Notes under the pieces: model-generated
Databases searched by the model: none
What the model saw: only the letters and a program-made list of their open reading frames with translations
Told to the model about the DNA's origin: nothing
Shown: in pieces, positions 10,994 through 21,976 of the stretch
How positions within the stretch are numbered: the stretch's first letter is position 1
Layout: every line of letters begins with the position of its first letter
Translations under genes and position numbers: made by a program
Assembly (NCBI GenBank): GCA_022264855.1
Contig: JABYQU010000008.1
Coordinates: forward strand, 744,001-808,000
Length of the DNA: 64,000 bases
Direction of reading: 5' to 3'
Source of the DNA: Lenzites betulinus
Taxonomy: Eukaryota; Basidiomycota; Agaricomycetes; Polyporales; Polyporaceae

Positions 10994-13804
10994 CACTTGT
11001 GGTTTCCCCCATTGTATTACAATGGGCCCACGTACCTGCTAAAACCTGTGTGTATTCAGTGGTCACCTGGAGTTATTGTTAATCTGGCCCCCAGGTGTTG
11101 TACAAAGCCATTAATGGTTGTTAAACTGTACAGTGTTGTTATTGATTGTTAAATAGAGCGCATTTATACAATGGACCCTAGGATTGTCAAATGATGTTAA
11201 TCATTGTTAAAAGCTGCTTTGGATGTTGTTAATGGTTGTAAAATGAGCCCTGAGATTGTTTAATATTGTTAAAGGCTGCTTGGGATGTTGTTAATGATTG
11301 TAAAATGAGTGCCTGCTTGTAGGTCCCTGTTTACCGCTTAATGGGCGCTTTTTTGGCTTCCTAATAGGGTAGGCATACCAAATGACCGCATTTGGGCGCT
11401 TTTTTGGCTTCCAAATGGGGCAGGGGCCTACTACCACCCCCTGGGGGCTCCCTTTTGGCCCCCCTGGGCGCATTATTGCCCCAGTTTGTGCCCTATGTAT
11501 ATGTGGTGATCATGATACATACTAGGGTGTTCTGTAGGGGCCAAAAACCGACCAAAAGCAGTCAAAAATGCGAACCCAGGGCAGGGGTCAGCAGGTCCTG
11601 GTAGGTGCATGCAGCATATAATTGGTTCCTCTGGGCCCATTACATTTATCAATATATCATTTGAAAGCTATAGCTCAGAGCTTTCTGGGACAGCTATTTG
11701 CATAACCCACGATGCTGTATTGATGAAGATATGGCCTTTTGCATTTTCGCAAAAAGCAGCCATTTTGTTTTCCCAATAGCTCCTGATCCAGGGCACCTAT
11801 AAATCCACCCAATACACCGTTGGATTTGTATTTAGCAGACCTTCAAAAAGAGCCTACTCTCAGGATATTCCATCCACATGTATTCTGCCCCTCCTCCTGC
11901 CTCCCTGCCAATAGATCGCCCTTCAGGGCCCTCAGTTCCTGATAGATTCCCTTGAAAGCCTTTGCAATGTGTACTGGCAATATATCCATACATATTTCTA
12001 GCTTGGCATGATTTAAAATGGCCTACCCCTTCCGTGCCCCCTTGCCGTACATTTGGTGCACTTCTAGCTTGTTTGCTCCATAATATTATACCCTGTGTAG
12101 ATATGGCCCTGCTCTCTTTTGCATGTTGTCTGTGTATACTATAGCTACCAATAAATATGCTCAAAAGTGTTATCGGACATCTGGATCTCTTATAGGCTCC
12201 TTATCAGTGGCCCACAGAGTAGCCCAATCTGTCGCATTTTGGGGGCATATTATTTAGATCAGACAGCGCACCTGTACTGGAATAGTGTTCAGGATTACGT
12301 TGCACTAAACATCATGAGATTTGGTGGAGAAGTGACGGAGGTATGGAGGAAACACCTCAAAACAGCCCTCTGATGCAGTTGGTGAAGAATACATGAATGC
12401 ACTGCTGTAAGCTGTGCTTGAGCATGTAGACCACCATTTGGGATATTCTGCCCATACCTCCGTCACTTCTCCACCAAATCTCATGATGTTTAGTGCAACG
12501 TAATCCTGAACACTATGCCAGTACAGGTGCGCTGTCTGATCTAAATAATATGCCCCCAAAATGCGACAGATTGGGCTACTCTGTGGGCCACTGATAAGGA
12601 GCCTATAAGAGATCCAGATGTCCGATAACACTTTTGAGCATATTTATTGGTAGCTATAGTATACACAGACAACATGCAAAAGAGAGCAGGGCCATATCTA
12701 CACAGGGTATAATATTATGGAGCAAACAAGCTAGAAGTGCACCAAATGTACGGCAAGGGGGCACGGAAGGGGTAGGCCATTTTAAATCATGCCAAGCTAG
12801 AAATATGTATGGATATATTGCCAGTACACATTGCAAAGGCTTTCAAGGGAATCTATCAGGAACTGAGGGCCCTGAAGGGCGATCTATTGGCAGGGAGGCA
12901 GGAGGAGGGGCAGAATACATGTGGATGGAATATCCTGAGAGTAGGCTCTTTTTGAAGGTCTGCTAAATACAAATCCAACGGTGTATTGGGTGGATTTATA
13001 GGTGCCCTGGATCAGGAGCTATTGGGAAAACAAAATGGCTGCTTTTTGCGAAAATGCAAAAGGCCATATCTTCATCAATACAGCATCGTGGGTTATGCAA
13101 ATAGCTGTCCCAGAAAGCTCTGAGCTATAGCTTTCAAATGATATATTGATAAATGTAATGGGCCCAGAGGAACCAATTATATGCTGCATGCACCTACCAG
13201 GACCTGCTGACCCCTGCCCTGGGTTCGCATTTTTGACTGCTTTTGGTCGGTTTTTGGCCCCTACAGAACACCCTAGTATGTATCATGATCACCACATATA
13301 CATAGGGCACAAACTGGGGCAATAATGCGCCCAGGGGGGCCAAAAGGGAGCCCCCAGGGGGTGGTAGTAGGCCCCTGCCCCATTTGGAAGCCAAAAAAGC
13401 GCCCAAATGCGGTCATTTGGTATGCCTACCCTATTAGGAAGCCAAAAAAGCGCCCATTAAGCGGTAAACAGGGACCTACAAGCAGGCACTCATTTTACAA
13501 TCATTAACAACATCCCAAGCAGCCTTTAACAATATTAAACAATCTCAGGGCTCATTTTACAACCATTAACAACATCCAAAGCAGCTTTTAACAATGATTA
13601 ACATCATTTGACAATCCTAGGGTCCATTGTATAAATGCGCTCTATTTAACAATCAATAACAACACTGTACAGTTTAACAACCATTAATGGCTTTGTACAA
13701 CACCTGGGGGCCAGATTAACAATAACTCCAGGTGACCACTGAATACACACAGGTTTTAGCAGGTACGTGGGCCCATTGTAATACAATGGGGGAAGCCACA
13801 GGTG
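10994..13804. mobile_element. 2.8-kb foldback (palindromic) element inserted in copia gag
   Basis: The left arm 10994-12346 and right arm 12452-13804 are reverse complements of 1,353 bp each. They pair without gaps (every pair sums to 24798) and show only a handful of mismatches (for example 10997/13801 and 11003/13795). They enclose a 105-nt unpaired loop at 12347-12451. The ends read CACYTGTGGYTTCCCC. The 7-bp target duplication CGAAAGG lies at 10987-10993 and 13805-13811. No protein is recognisable in the arms; mirrored short frames are consequences of the palindrome. It is therefore non-autonomous and depends on an unknown transposase. Excision with one target copy restores gag-pol exactly. 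Confidence 0.93.
12347..12451. other. Loop (unique spacer) of the foldback element
   Basis: The only part of the element not mirrored. It begins right after GTATGG at 12341-12346 and ends before CCATAC at 12452-12457. No gene is seen. Confidence 0.85.
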
Positions 13805-14527
13805 CGAAAGGGTTGTGAGGAGGGTGCTGTATGACTCGGGGAGTGACTGGAAGATGGCTGCGGAGAATTCGGCGTTGGGGAGTGGGGAGCCCATGCCAGC
13901 GAGCTCCTCGCGGAGGCGAACGAGGGTGTCGAAGTGTTCGCGCACATCGCCGCCCTCAACGCACCTCGTGTTTAGCATGCGTGTGCGAACGCTGCTAGCG
14001 TACATCTCCGATTTCCCTTCGTGCTCCTTCATGACGGCGCTCCAGACGGCCGAAGCGGTCGACAGGTCCTTGACTTTGAGGAGGAGCGAGTCGGTGATCG
14101 TCCCATAGATCTGCTGACGGGTCGCGAACTCCTTCTGTTCGTAGTCGTCGAGCTTCGCCTCTGCGGCCTCGACCTTGGCGAAGTAGTCGTCGTCCGATAG
14201 GCTTGCTAGCAGGTCGGGCTTCGAGCCGGACTCAGGCTGCAGGGCTTCGCCTCGCACGGTACTCGGAGCGGCGCTCGTGGTCGTGGGACCCGGCGTTTGC
14301 TCGGTACTTGTTGCGGGCTCGGACTTTGTACGGGGCCAAGGAGGGGGAGAGGGAGGACGACGAGCCGTACCGATTAGATGCCGCATCAGACCGCGTGCCC
14401 CTAGAACCGTGTGCATCCGCTCCTTGTAGGTGATCCAATTGGATCCATCCTGGGCGAGCTTGGGAACGTTGAAGAGGTTCGAGGCGTTGGCGGTGGAGTG
14501 AGAGAGCGACATCGAGGCAGGGCTCAT
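13805..14527 (-). CDS. Copia gag, 5' portion
   Basis: 241 codons from the ATG at 14527 to the foldback junction. It has the copia gag pattern: NLFNVPKLAQDGSNWITYKE, then an acidic linker, YEQKEFATRQQIYGTI, SASAVWS-like and MLNTRCVEGGDVREHFDTL, and SLPESYSTLLTTLS at the break. Gag forms the virus-like particle in the cytoplasm. The first ATG lies inside the primer-binding site; a second in-frame ATG (codon 6, 14512) is outside it and could also be used. Reading through the insertion adds foldback-encoded residues and a premature stop near 13646. Confidence 0.88.
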
Positions 14528-14531
14528 AACC
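14517..14531 (-). promoter_or_regulatory. Primer-binding site for initiator tRNA-Met (anticodon-arm type)
   Basis: Immediately after the 5' LTR the minus strand reads GGTTATGAGCCCTGC. This is exactly complementary to the anticodon stem-loop of yeast initiator tRNA-Met (GCAGGGCUCAUAACC, from memory), not to the tRNA 3' end. Copia and Ty5 prime from such a cleaved initiator tRNA half. The ATG inside this site is also the first gag codon. Confidence 0.8.
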
Positions 14532-14836
14532 TGTGGGGGTTATGAACTAAACGAGGGACAAGAGCTCAGCGTTCGGGATAAGAACGATGATGTATTAGTA
14601 GCTACCTAAACGAGGGACAAGAGCTACTATATATGAGTACGACAGAACGTGTGAATGACAGCGGATACTCACCTCAGCGTTCGGGATAAGAACGATGAGG
14701 TGAGCGCTAACGACGGACGCGAAAGTGTCCGATCGGCGTCTAAGCTCTACGGGCGGAGACGCTTTGAATACGAAACGAAACGAAAGTAAGTAACGAACGT
14801 AAGTACTGGTATCGTACGCGTAACCGGAATACAACA
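14532..14836 (-). repeat. 5' LTR of the copia element
   Basis: 305 bp, identical by eye to the 3' LTR. A TATA-like run (TATATA near 14628-14633, within CTACTATATATGAG on plus) may be the core promoter. The CATGC duplication follows at 14837-14841. Confidence 0.95.
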
Positions 14837-16922
14837 CATGCACCTAGTCATCTGGATTCTTTGGCTCGGCCCGGTGTATGGATGGTGGACGTACCCCTTC
14901 GAGCGGTACAATGGGTTTCTCTCAGGAATTCGGCACAACGGGCGCCCCGGCGAGCTCGAGGCCACGATGATGCGAAGTTGGGTAAAGCTGCATCTTTTGC
15001 ATGACCTGGTAAGCTTTGCAAATATATTTTTAATTGTATCCCTTCAACCCCGCTGCTCAACCTCTAATTGTAGATCATCCACCTACAAAACCTTGGTGAC
15101 GCGAAAACGGAAGAAGATGATGCATCGATCCTCGACCTGCAGGCATGCCTCGTTAGCCACAAGCGCAAGGGAGCTGAGCGCGGCACTCTGCTGACGATGC
15201 TGGCTGCGATGTCTGTCCAGCAGACAAACAGTATGCATACAGGTTATCATTAGAGCAAGTCTCTAACTACTCTGAGTTTCGATAGACATGCTACAATTCC
15301 CGCCACACCCACGGAAAATCGACCTGAAACGAGAGGGATTATATCCCCTTGTTTTCAGTTTTTTGCGGCGCTTGTGGCAAGACGAACTTCTGCTTATCAC
15401 GGACTCCTCAGACCGTGACATCGAAGGATCACCATTTGTCGGAAGGTCTGTGTTCTCGTATTCCCATGCCGTCCTGGCGGGAATGCGCTATGGGACTTCG
15501 ACACATCATCGGGGCCGGAATCATCAATATGCTTACATGAACGGCCGCGAAGCCGTTCAGATCAACCATATCTTGCAAATCTCGCACCGGTGTCTCGATG
15601 GCAAGATCCTGGTTGCAAGCCTTGCAATCGTGCAACCATTTCTCCCTAGCAATCAGGCTGATCAAATGCCTTGGGCCATGCGGTGCGTGGCCTGCTGCAC
15701 TTTGCGGGATATCACACTCATCATATTTTTGCAGGGCTACTGACTTAGGCATTGCAACATGGAGGGGTGGCCTCCTCGGCCCACCTCAAGTTATCAAAAT
15801 AACGCAATTATCTGGCAATTTTGCCCTTGCACGGATTGAACGCCGCGAAAAGCTGCTGTGGTTTACCATATCCTTATGTCATGTAAGGAAACCCATACAC
15901 GTGGACGTTCATATAAGCAAGCCGCATCATAACCATGGGGACCGGCAACCACGCCAGAAAATGTGTCCAGGGCGTTTACGGGTGAGCGCCCGCGGGAATC
16001 AAGTAGATATGATGGAGTGAGCGATTGGACTGTCGCCGAGAGATGCCGTGCTATCTGTTGGTCCTCAGCACTTGTATCTAGGCGGTTGGACATTGAAATC
16101 TACGTCATATACGTCCATACGCGATACATCGACATGGTCAGTCGTGGTATGTGCGCTCAGTGAAGTGAGGGAGTGTGCAAAAGCCGTTTACTGGATCCCG
16201 CCCTCGAATCGGACAGGAAACTGGCTTATAACATGTCTTATGCATCCTAAATAGTGTTGAAAGGGTTTACGGCGGTTGGCGAGCCCACTAGACCCCACGA
16301 ATCCCAAAATGACATGGGCGTTTGCGGCCCCTGTACAACATGCAAGGACAACTCCGACGGATCGGCCCCAACGTTTTCCCCAGAACTGCATAGGCAGGCT
16401 ACGGCGACGTAATCCTTCAAATTCTTCGGTAGCGATTTCGCGCAAATGTGTTCATATCTGCCATATGTCGAGATTTCAGGTGTTTTGGACGGTGTTTGAG
16501 GGTATTTCTCACTAAGATGTTATCCGCAGGGAGCAAGCAGCTGTTTTTGCCAAATCGAATTCGGAGAATCATCAGATGGCACATTAAGCTACACGTCCCA
16601 ATATAATTTGGGCCCATATGAGCAGCGAGGCTGGAGGAGTATGCCTCGTACCGTTAAATACCGTGTTCGCAGCCACTCTCAGCCACAACATCGCATGCCG
16701 GACTGCTGCCGCCCGGACACACGTTGTAGATAAAAACCTGCCGTGAATGCCGAATTGATCCAGGACACCGCTAAGATTGCTTGAAATTAACCGACCGTAA
16801 GCGGAGTGCGGGCGCTCTGGACGCGCGCTCCAGGATTTTGGCCTAGCGTTGCCGGTCCCCAATAACCATCTGTTCACTAGGACGCCCAGGAACCTGATCA
16901 GGTGGACGATGAGAACGACTGA
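14837..16922 (+). CDS. Tnp2/Plavaka-type transposase, portion downstream of the copia insertion
   Basis: The frame resumes as HLVIWILWLGPVYGWWTYPF, then ERYNGFLSGIRHN and GELEATMMRSW, a conserved C-terminal block of Tnp2-type transposases. Further exons near 15075-15230 and 15286-15690 and one near 15735-15882 (QVIKITQLSGNFALARIERR) follow. The final exon is 16881-16922 (DAQEPDQVDDEND then stop). The last intron runs from GTAAGG at 15883 to TTCACTAG at 16880. It is 998 nt long only because it holds the 926-bp element plus a 7-bp duplication; without them it would be 65 nt. No stop or frameshift was noticed. Confidence 0.78.
15936..16861 (+). mobile_element. 926-bp non-autonomous TIR element, copy A
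   Basis: The ends are TGGGGACCGGCAAC and its complement GTTGCCGGTCCCCA. The 7-bp target duplication ATAACCA is at 15929-15935 and 16862-16868. It encodes nothing recognisable. It is almost identical, with the same length, to 38514-39439 in the opposite orientation. It sits in the last intron of the transposase, where it need not harm the host element. Confidence 0.9.
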
Positions 16923-17004
16923 TTCTCAATAGATCAACAGCCTGAGGTAGTGCCTTCTTGATGACCCACACATTTGTACGTCCCATCTACAGCGTTTGCT
17001 TGCC

Positions 17005-18944
17005 CTATACATAGTCCAACTCATGCACAGTTGCTTGGATCTGCCCCTGCTCGCCTTCCCCACCCTCTCGCACTTCACCGCCCTCAGGCACCCCCTCATC
17101 GTCACCTAGCGCTCCAGCATCTACCTCCTGATGCTCTGACACGTCTCCCACCAGCCCACTCATATCGTACTTCTTGCCTGTCTCGGATGCCAGCCACGCC
17201 GGAGAGATCAAGTCCCGTGGGATCAGAACATTATTGATGCGAGTACCCCGGAGGGAAGGTAGCGATGACTCCTGCTCTGTGCGAGGCTCGCCTCGGCGAC
17301 GTGGAATGTGCGTACTTCCTCTCGTCTGTTTCTTCTTCTGCGACGCTCGATTGGCCTCGATCTTCTGGTCCAGCAGGACCAGAAGTGTCGTCAACTAGAA
17401 GCATCGGTGAGCAAGTAGTATCTTGGTCAGCTCAGATACATGGCACACCTCAGGTATGCGGTACGCCGGTGCACGCGCGCGGAACACCTTCCGCGGGTCG
17501 ATAGGTTGGGCCGCCTTGATCGGCTGTATGGTTCTTGTGTCGTCGTCAGTGTCTGGGTCTATCACTGACGCATCCGGGACCGTCTCGTAGCCCGACTCAT
17601 CAGTGGAGGTGTATTGCCACTGGAAGATGAACGCATGTCGTGATTCTAGGAGCTCCGGGACAACCCCGGTCTGTGCCATCTCCAACCGAGTGTTTGACTT
17701 CTGTAGGCTCACGACTCGGTGAGTATTATTTTAACCAATCAGAGCCGAACTGACATGCATACCTGAACCTTGCGGGCCTTCTTCTTGTTCGTAGCAGCCT
17801 TCTCATCTTTGATCTGCTGCGTCTTGTTCTGCAGCGCCCACCGCTTCTGGAGTCCTCCCCACACCCCTTCGAGGCCATCACTGAGCTCCTTTTGGGTGAG
17901 TTCCTCTATCTTCGTGTGCGTGTACTCGCGTACGTCCCTGCGGATGATGTGTATGACGTCGAGCACCCAGCCAGCTTTGTTGTCCCCCCAAGAACGGTCC
18001 CAATTTGGCCGCAAGACTCGCTCTTCAACACTGTCGTCTTGGACCCGGGTCGTCTTTGGAAGCCAGTACCGCCCATCTGGGCTCGCGGGAGGCAAGCTAT
18101 CGTTGTCAGTGATGTCCATCAGGCCGCGTAGGCATGCGCGCAGAGCGTCCTATAATAAGGTCAGCACACGGGCATGATAGCCTCTAGTCGACAGCGTGAT
18201 CCAAGTTCACTAACATATAGTGTATTCTTTCGCTTCTTCTCGCCCTCGTCGTCAAGCTCTATCACACTCTGACCCCGCACACTGCCAGTACCCATGACGC
18301 CACCTTCTTCAAGCCCTCCACGGTGAGTTCCCGATTGAATCTGTGCCTCGAGGAGGTCGACCCGCTCATTCGTGCTCTGCAGCGCACTCTCCATGTCTTG
18401 TACGTACACGTAGCACTGACGCATGCTCTTGCCCATGTCCTCGAGGCCCCCGAGTGCATCAGAGACTGAGGCGTTCAAACGCTCGATGTCTGCATCGTGA
18501 GTGTTTGCGATCTGTTTTGCGGCATCTTTGATCCCGTCGACCTGATTTTTTAGTGCCGCAAGCTGGTCCCCAAGAGCCTTCGAACCAAAGGCTACTGGCT
18601 GCTTTGTCAGAGCGGAGGTAAGCCTCTTTGCTGCACGAACACGCACCGCTCGCCCCGGAGCTGCTAGTATGATCCAGCCCTGATGTCCCTCCTCCCCCAC
18701 CACGTCCAGCGCCGCCAGCGCCGCGTCCTGCCATCTGTCCGAAGCCCCCCATTCCACCTCCCCGACGTGCCCCCAGCCCTCTGAGTTGTGCTCCTCTGGA
18801 TAGTGGGCCCGCGACAAGCCTGGGATCGATGACCGGCGCAGCCACTGGGGTTGATGCGGATTCGGTGCGCGCACGCTTGCTAGCTGGTGGTACTCCATCT
18901 GCTTGTGCTGCTCTCGGGCCGCTGGTGTTGTTCTCAGTCTCCAT
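17005..18944 (-). CDS. Coiled-coil partner protein of the Plavaka-type element (inferred)
   Basis: A multi-exon minus gene convergent with the transposase. In order: an N-terminal KRARTESAS nuclear-type basic patch and Gly-rich stretch; a heptad region (LGDQLAALKNQVDGIKDAAK, DIERLNASVSDALGGLEDMG, STNERVDLLEAQIQ); a conserved block from about 18119 (MDITDNDSLPPASPDGRYWL, GWVLDVIHIIRRDVREYTH); then EMAQTGVVPELL, FIFQWQYTSTDESGYE, and LTTLLVLLDQKIEANRASQK with GTRINNVLIPRDLISPAWLA near the C-terminus. Exons join at about 18200/18150, 17760/17712 and 17450/17394. I recognise the family as common beside Tnp2-type transposases in polypores but know no function. Exact exon ends in the 5' part are uncertain. 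Confidence 0.6.
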
Positions 18945-19199
18945 GTCTGCAGCTGTGGATGTTGATGTAGAGGGAAGAAGGCCGGCACAACGACAACTGG
19001 TGAGTGTTCAATCTTTCTGGGCCTTGGCAAATGTCAACGCCGCTATTGACATATCTCCTCGTCATGTCAGGCTCATCACCACTCAACTCTCGCTCCGCGG
19101 CCATGTGCTGCACGCATCTTCCGGCGCGGGTGAACAACTGCGGGCATCGAATTGCTTCACCTGGAGATGCTCTTCCGGTGGACTTGGCAGCGTGAGATG

Positions 19200-19830
19200 A
19201 TGGGCCTATGTTCTGTCCACGGTGGTGATATGGGCACACGGAATGGTTCTCTGAATACATGTCTACTACTATACACTATTCGCGAGCATACAGAGCCATA
19301 TTGGCAACGCCTGGAGTGCTTTCGCAGGTGCTGCGACCCCCGCCCCCGACCGCGACCGCGGGCGCTAACCGGGCGCCGTATCCTCGTGAGCTCAACAACA
19401 CGCCGAATACATCTGGAATACTTCATAAGGGAAACTGATATTCGGTGACTATGCGGCGCGACAAACCTCCGAATATCTCATGCCTACTTGAACTTATATT
19501 GGGATTGTCGGGCGGAATATCAGGGCTGACGCCCAGTGGATAGCGCCTGTTTGCGTTTGATTACGTAGAGGTAATAGTATGCTGTCAACGCCTCAGCATT
19601 TCTCCTCAAGATCACAAGTTACCCGCCGTACGGTGTACGTGGCGATCCCTTAGCATGCGTATGTCGAAGTAGGACGTTTAGAAGAGCTATCTGATTATCC
19701 GCGTAAAATACAGACGTTGATGTTTACTTATGTCGACCATGCGTTGACGGTATCCAGCATACATACGTAGCACACATGACTGTAAGTACCTAGTCCAGCA
19801 CGCACACACGTTAAGTATCCGTCTTCATAT
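19200..19830. other. Gene-free stretch between transposon block and F-box gene
   Basis: No gene is seen. It includes a GC-rich run (19335-19375, CCGCGACCGCGGGC) and probably the right edge of the transposon block. Confidence 0.4.
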
Positions 19831-21976
19831 TCATATTGCAAGGGATCCACCAATGCGATGTACCACTACCTCCCGTATATGCCGTCCATCGTTTTCCATC
19901 TGTGGTAGAAAAGTCAAGTCAAAACACGGTCATGGAACAGCTACTGTAACTCAAGTACTCACCTTCAGTCCCAGTATCATGTCCTCGTCCAGCAAAACGC
20001 TCTCATAATCATCCGGCACCGGCACACTTATCTCCATGTATGGCAAGCCAGAGTCGAGCAACCCCTCCCAAGCGCTGCCGTCCTCCACCGCCGTGGTCCC
20101 CAGCACGAGATTGACCCTCCGCGCATAGGCCGAGTCGCCTGCCGGGTCCGGGGCCTGTACCGTCCTGCGAAGCTCCGCCTCCCACTCGTCCACGTCCTCC
20201 CCGTCCGAGTCCTCCCAGTGCTCTTCGGCGTCTTCCCGCTCCGTTATGTCGCGATACCCCTTCTCCAGGATCTCTTCGCCAGGGAGCGCGCCGATCGGAG
20301 ACCCGCTCAGTGACCGAGCGTGCGCGTACCGCTTGATGGCGAGCCTGTTGAAGTCGATGACACGCAGTCGCCCGTTTGGATGAGCCCGCACGAATCGCTG
20401 ACCGCACGTCGTCGTGATCCACCGTGTCCCGGAGAGCTCGTCCTTGAACCAGCGCGTGACGGCGGGCCCCCAGTTGACCCAGGGCACCCTAACCGGACCC
20501 TCGTCTTTCTCCAGGAGCGCGTCGTCGTGGGGGACAGCGTCCGTGGTTCCGGGTGATTGAAGACGAACGTGCTCCTCTCCGGCATTCGCCGTAGCAGACG
20601 TCGATGCACTCTCGCTGGCACTAGTTGTCGTACTGCTCTCCCTGATAGCGTTCACAATCCTGAGAAGAGACGAGCGGTGAACGATCATAGTGTAGACGCG
20701 CGCGATTCCCGTAGGCAAACGAAGATGCATGTGCAGGACCATCACAGCCTGCTCTGGGTCAGAGTAGAAAGGGACATTCGTGTCCGCGTACGTCGCAGCA
20801 TGTGGCGGTCCTCGTGGATTAGGCTCGCAGCGGCAGGTCATCCTCAGTACAAGCGCGCCCGAGTGAAGCGAGGGCAGCTCTAGTATACACGCGGTCTTGA
20901 GCTCCGCGACGTTGACGTCTTCTGACTCCTTCTCAGACGGCGGAGCGGCAGGGGGCTGGTTGTTCAGCTCGTCCGTGAATTGACATATTTCTAGCGCGTT
21001 GCTGGGAATGATGGGCAGCGCTACCAGGTCCGAGGACAGCAAGACAAACGAGTTAAACATCGTCGGGTCGGAGTATATGCGCTTCTGGCCCTGCGGCTTC
21101 CATCAGTGACTGCGTACGCGGACGAGGGTGCGGGATGTACTTGCCACAAAAGGCACTCCTGTCTTCCAGTTGTAGACGACGAAAGTGACGGGGTCGGCGT
21201 TGATGAACGGGAAATAGTTGTTCAGGAGGAAGCACAGCGAGTCGCCAGTGACCTCGAGCATCATACTACAATGCGACGGCAGATAGTGTATATTCCCAAA
21301 ATGTAGGACGGGTTTCGCAGCAGCGGGATGGGGCTGTCCCGTGGAGTGTTTGAGGAGGTGTATGTCTATGGACGCTAGGAGCTGGGCTTCGTGCACATAC
21401 CTGTGCAGTCGTGAAGGTTCATTTATTTGGAATGGGTGTGTGATCATCGCGAGCTTGCATGATAACGTACGAATATGTTACGACTGCTATGAGGTCATGC
21501 TCTTGGATGGCAAGGCCGACGTCGATGACTTGCTTCGCGAGGTCTATATTCGACCAGCGAGGGCGCGTGGTGCTCTCGGAGAAGACGGAATGCAAGTCTA
21601 CAGTGTGAATAGCATCCGTCCCAGTGTAGCTGTCGTTATTCCGCCGTTCCCCCAGCAGCAAAGTCCCGCCAGTGAGGTCGTAGATGCCTGACGGGCGGTG
21701 GCCGAGAGTCAAAGAACGCTTGTCCGAGAGGTCAATTTCCCTCCACGCGTGCTCTTTTGCTCGCAGAAGCCGTAGTCGCTCTCCGGGAACCAGACGAGAG
21801 GCGGGATTATCAATCATGCCGGCGACGCGGAGCTCGATAGCATATTGGAGTGTAGCATTCGTTTCAACAACGTCGTGCCAGCGGCGACAGACCCGTCGAA
21901 TGTGGACCAGATCTTCAAAGGGGAGATGAGAGGCAATCGATTCGAGCAATTCGTCGGGGAGGGCGAGGAAGGTCAT
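19831..21976 (-). CDS. F-box protein
   Basis: A likely SCF ubiquitin-ligase substrate receptor. The F-box is at residues 1-45: MTFLALPDELLESIASHLPF followed by EDLVHIRRVCRRWHDVV. The remainder is about 600 residues of beta-rich sequence without a repeat I can name, plus an acidic stretch (HWEDSDGEDVDEWEAEL). Exons: 21976-21471, 21400 to about 21157, 21090-19963 and 19899-19831. Introns 1 and 3 splice cleanly; the last gives LKMENDGRHIREVVVHRIGG before the stop. The donor of intron 2 is ambiguous (GTGCCT or GTGGCA, both phase 0). The start at 21976 is chosen because the F-box begins at once and the upstream residues are not conserved-looking. It is divergent from the ribosomal protein gene at 22170 with about 190 bp between starts. 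Confidence 0.85.

Larger units (their letters stand above)
7024..14836 (-). mobile_element. Complete Ty1/copia LTR retrotransposon
   Basis: Two 305-bp LTRs that look identical (7024-7328 and 14532-14836; TG...CA ends on the coding strand) flank a gag-pol frame on minus. Target duplication CATGC is present at 7019-7023 and 14837-14841. The primer-binding site directly abuts the 5' LTR, and the G-rich tract abuts the 3' LTR. Removing the element and one CATGC restores an open transposase frame (HILM|HLVIW). Domain order is gag, zinc knuckle, protease, integrase, reverse transcriptase, RNase H, which places it in Ty1/copia. Identical LTRs imply a very recent insertion. Its own gag is split by the foldback element at 10994-13804. 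Confidence 0.95.
2357..16922 (+). mobile_element. Tnp2/Plavaka-type DNA transposon, transposase gene split by nested insertions
   Basis: A transposase related to the Tnp2 (CACTA/Plavaka) group of agaricomycetes can be followed from 2357 or 4637 to a stop at 16920-16922. Apart from the copia insertion at 7024-14836 the exons remain open and the introns keep frame, so the gene looks recently inactivated rather than decayed. A 926-bp element sits in its last intron. Related proteins are typical of polypore genomes (family recollection). A coiled-coil partner gene follows on minus at 18944-17005. Terminal repeats and target duplications of the whole element were not identified, so its outer limits are unknown. 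Confidence 0.75.

Noticed and set aside
12355..12443. CRISPR-like or structured RNA interpretation of the palindrome centre
   Set aside because: There is a single symmetrical inverted repeat with a target duplication and no spaced direct repeats, in a eukaryotic genome; a foldback transposon explains it fully.
11832..12966. Matching 110-residue frames on opposite strands (11832-12164 and 12634-12966)
   Set aside because: They are mirror images produced by the palindrome; composition and lack of any motif argue against a gene.
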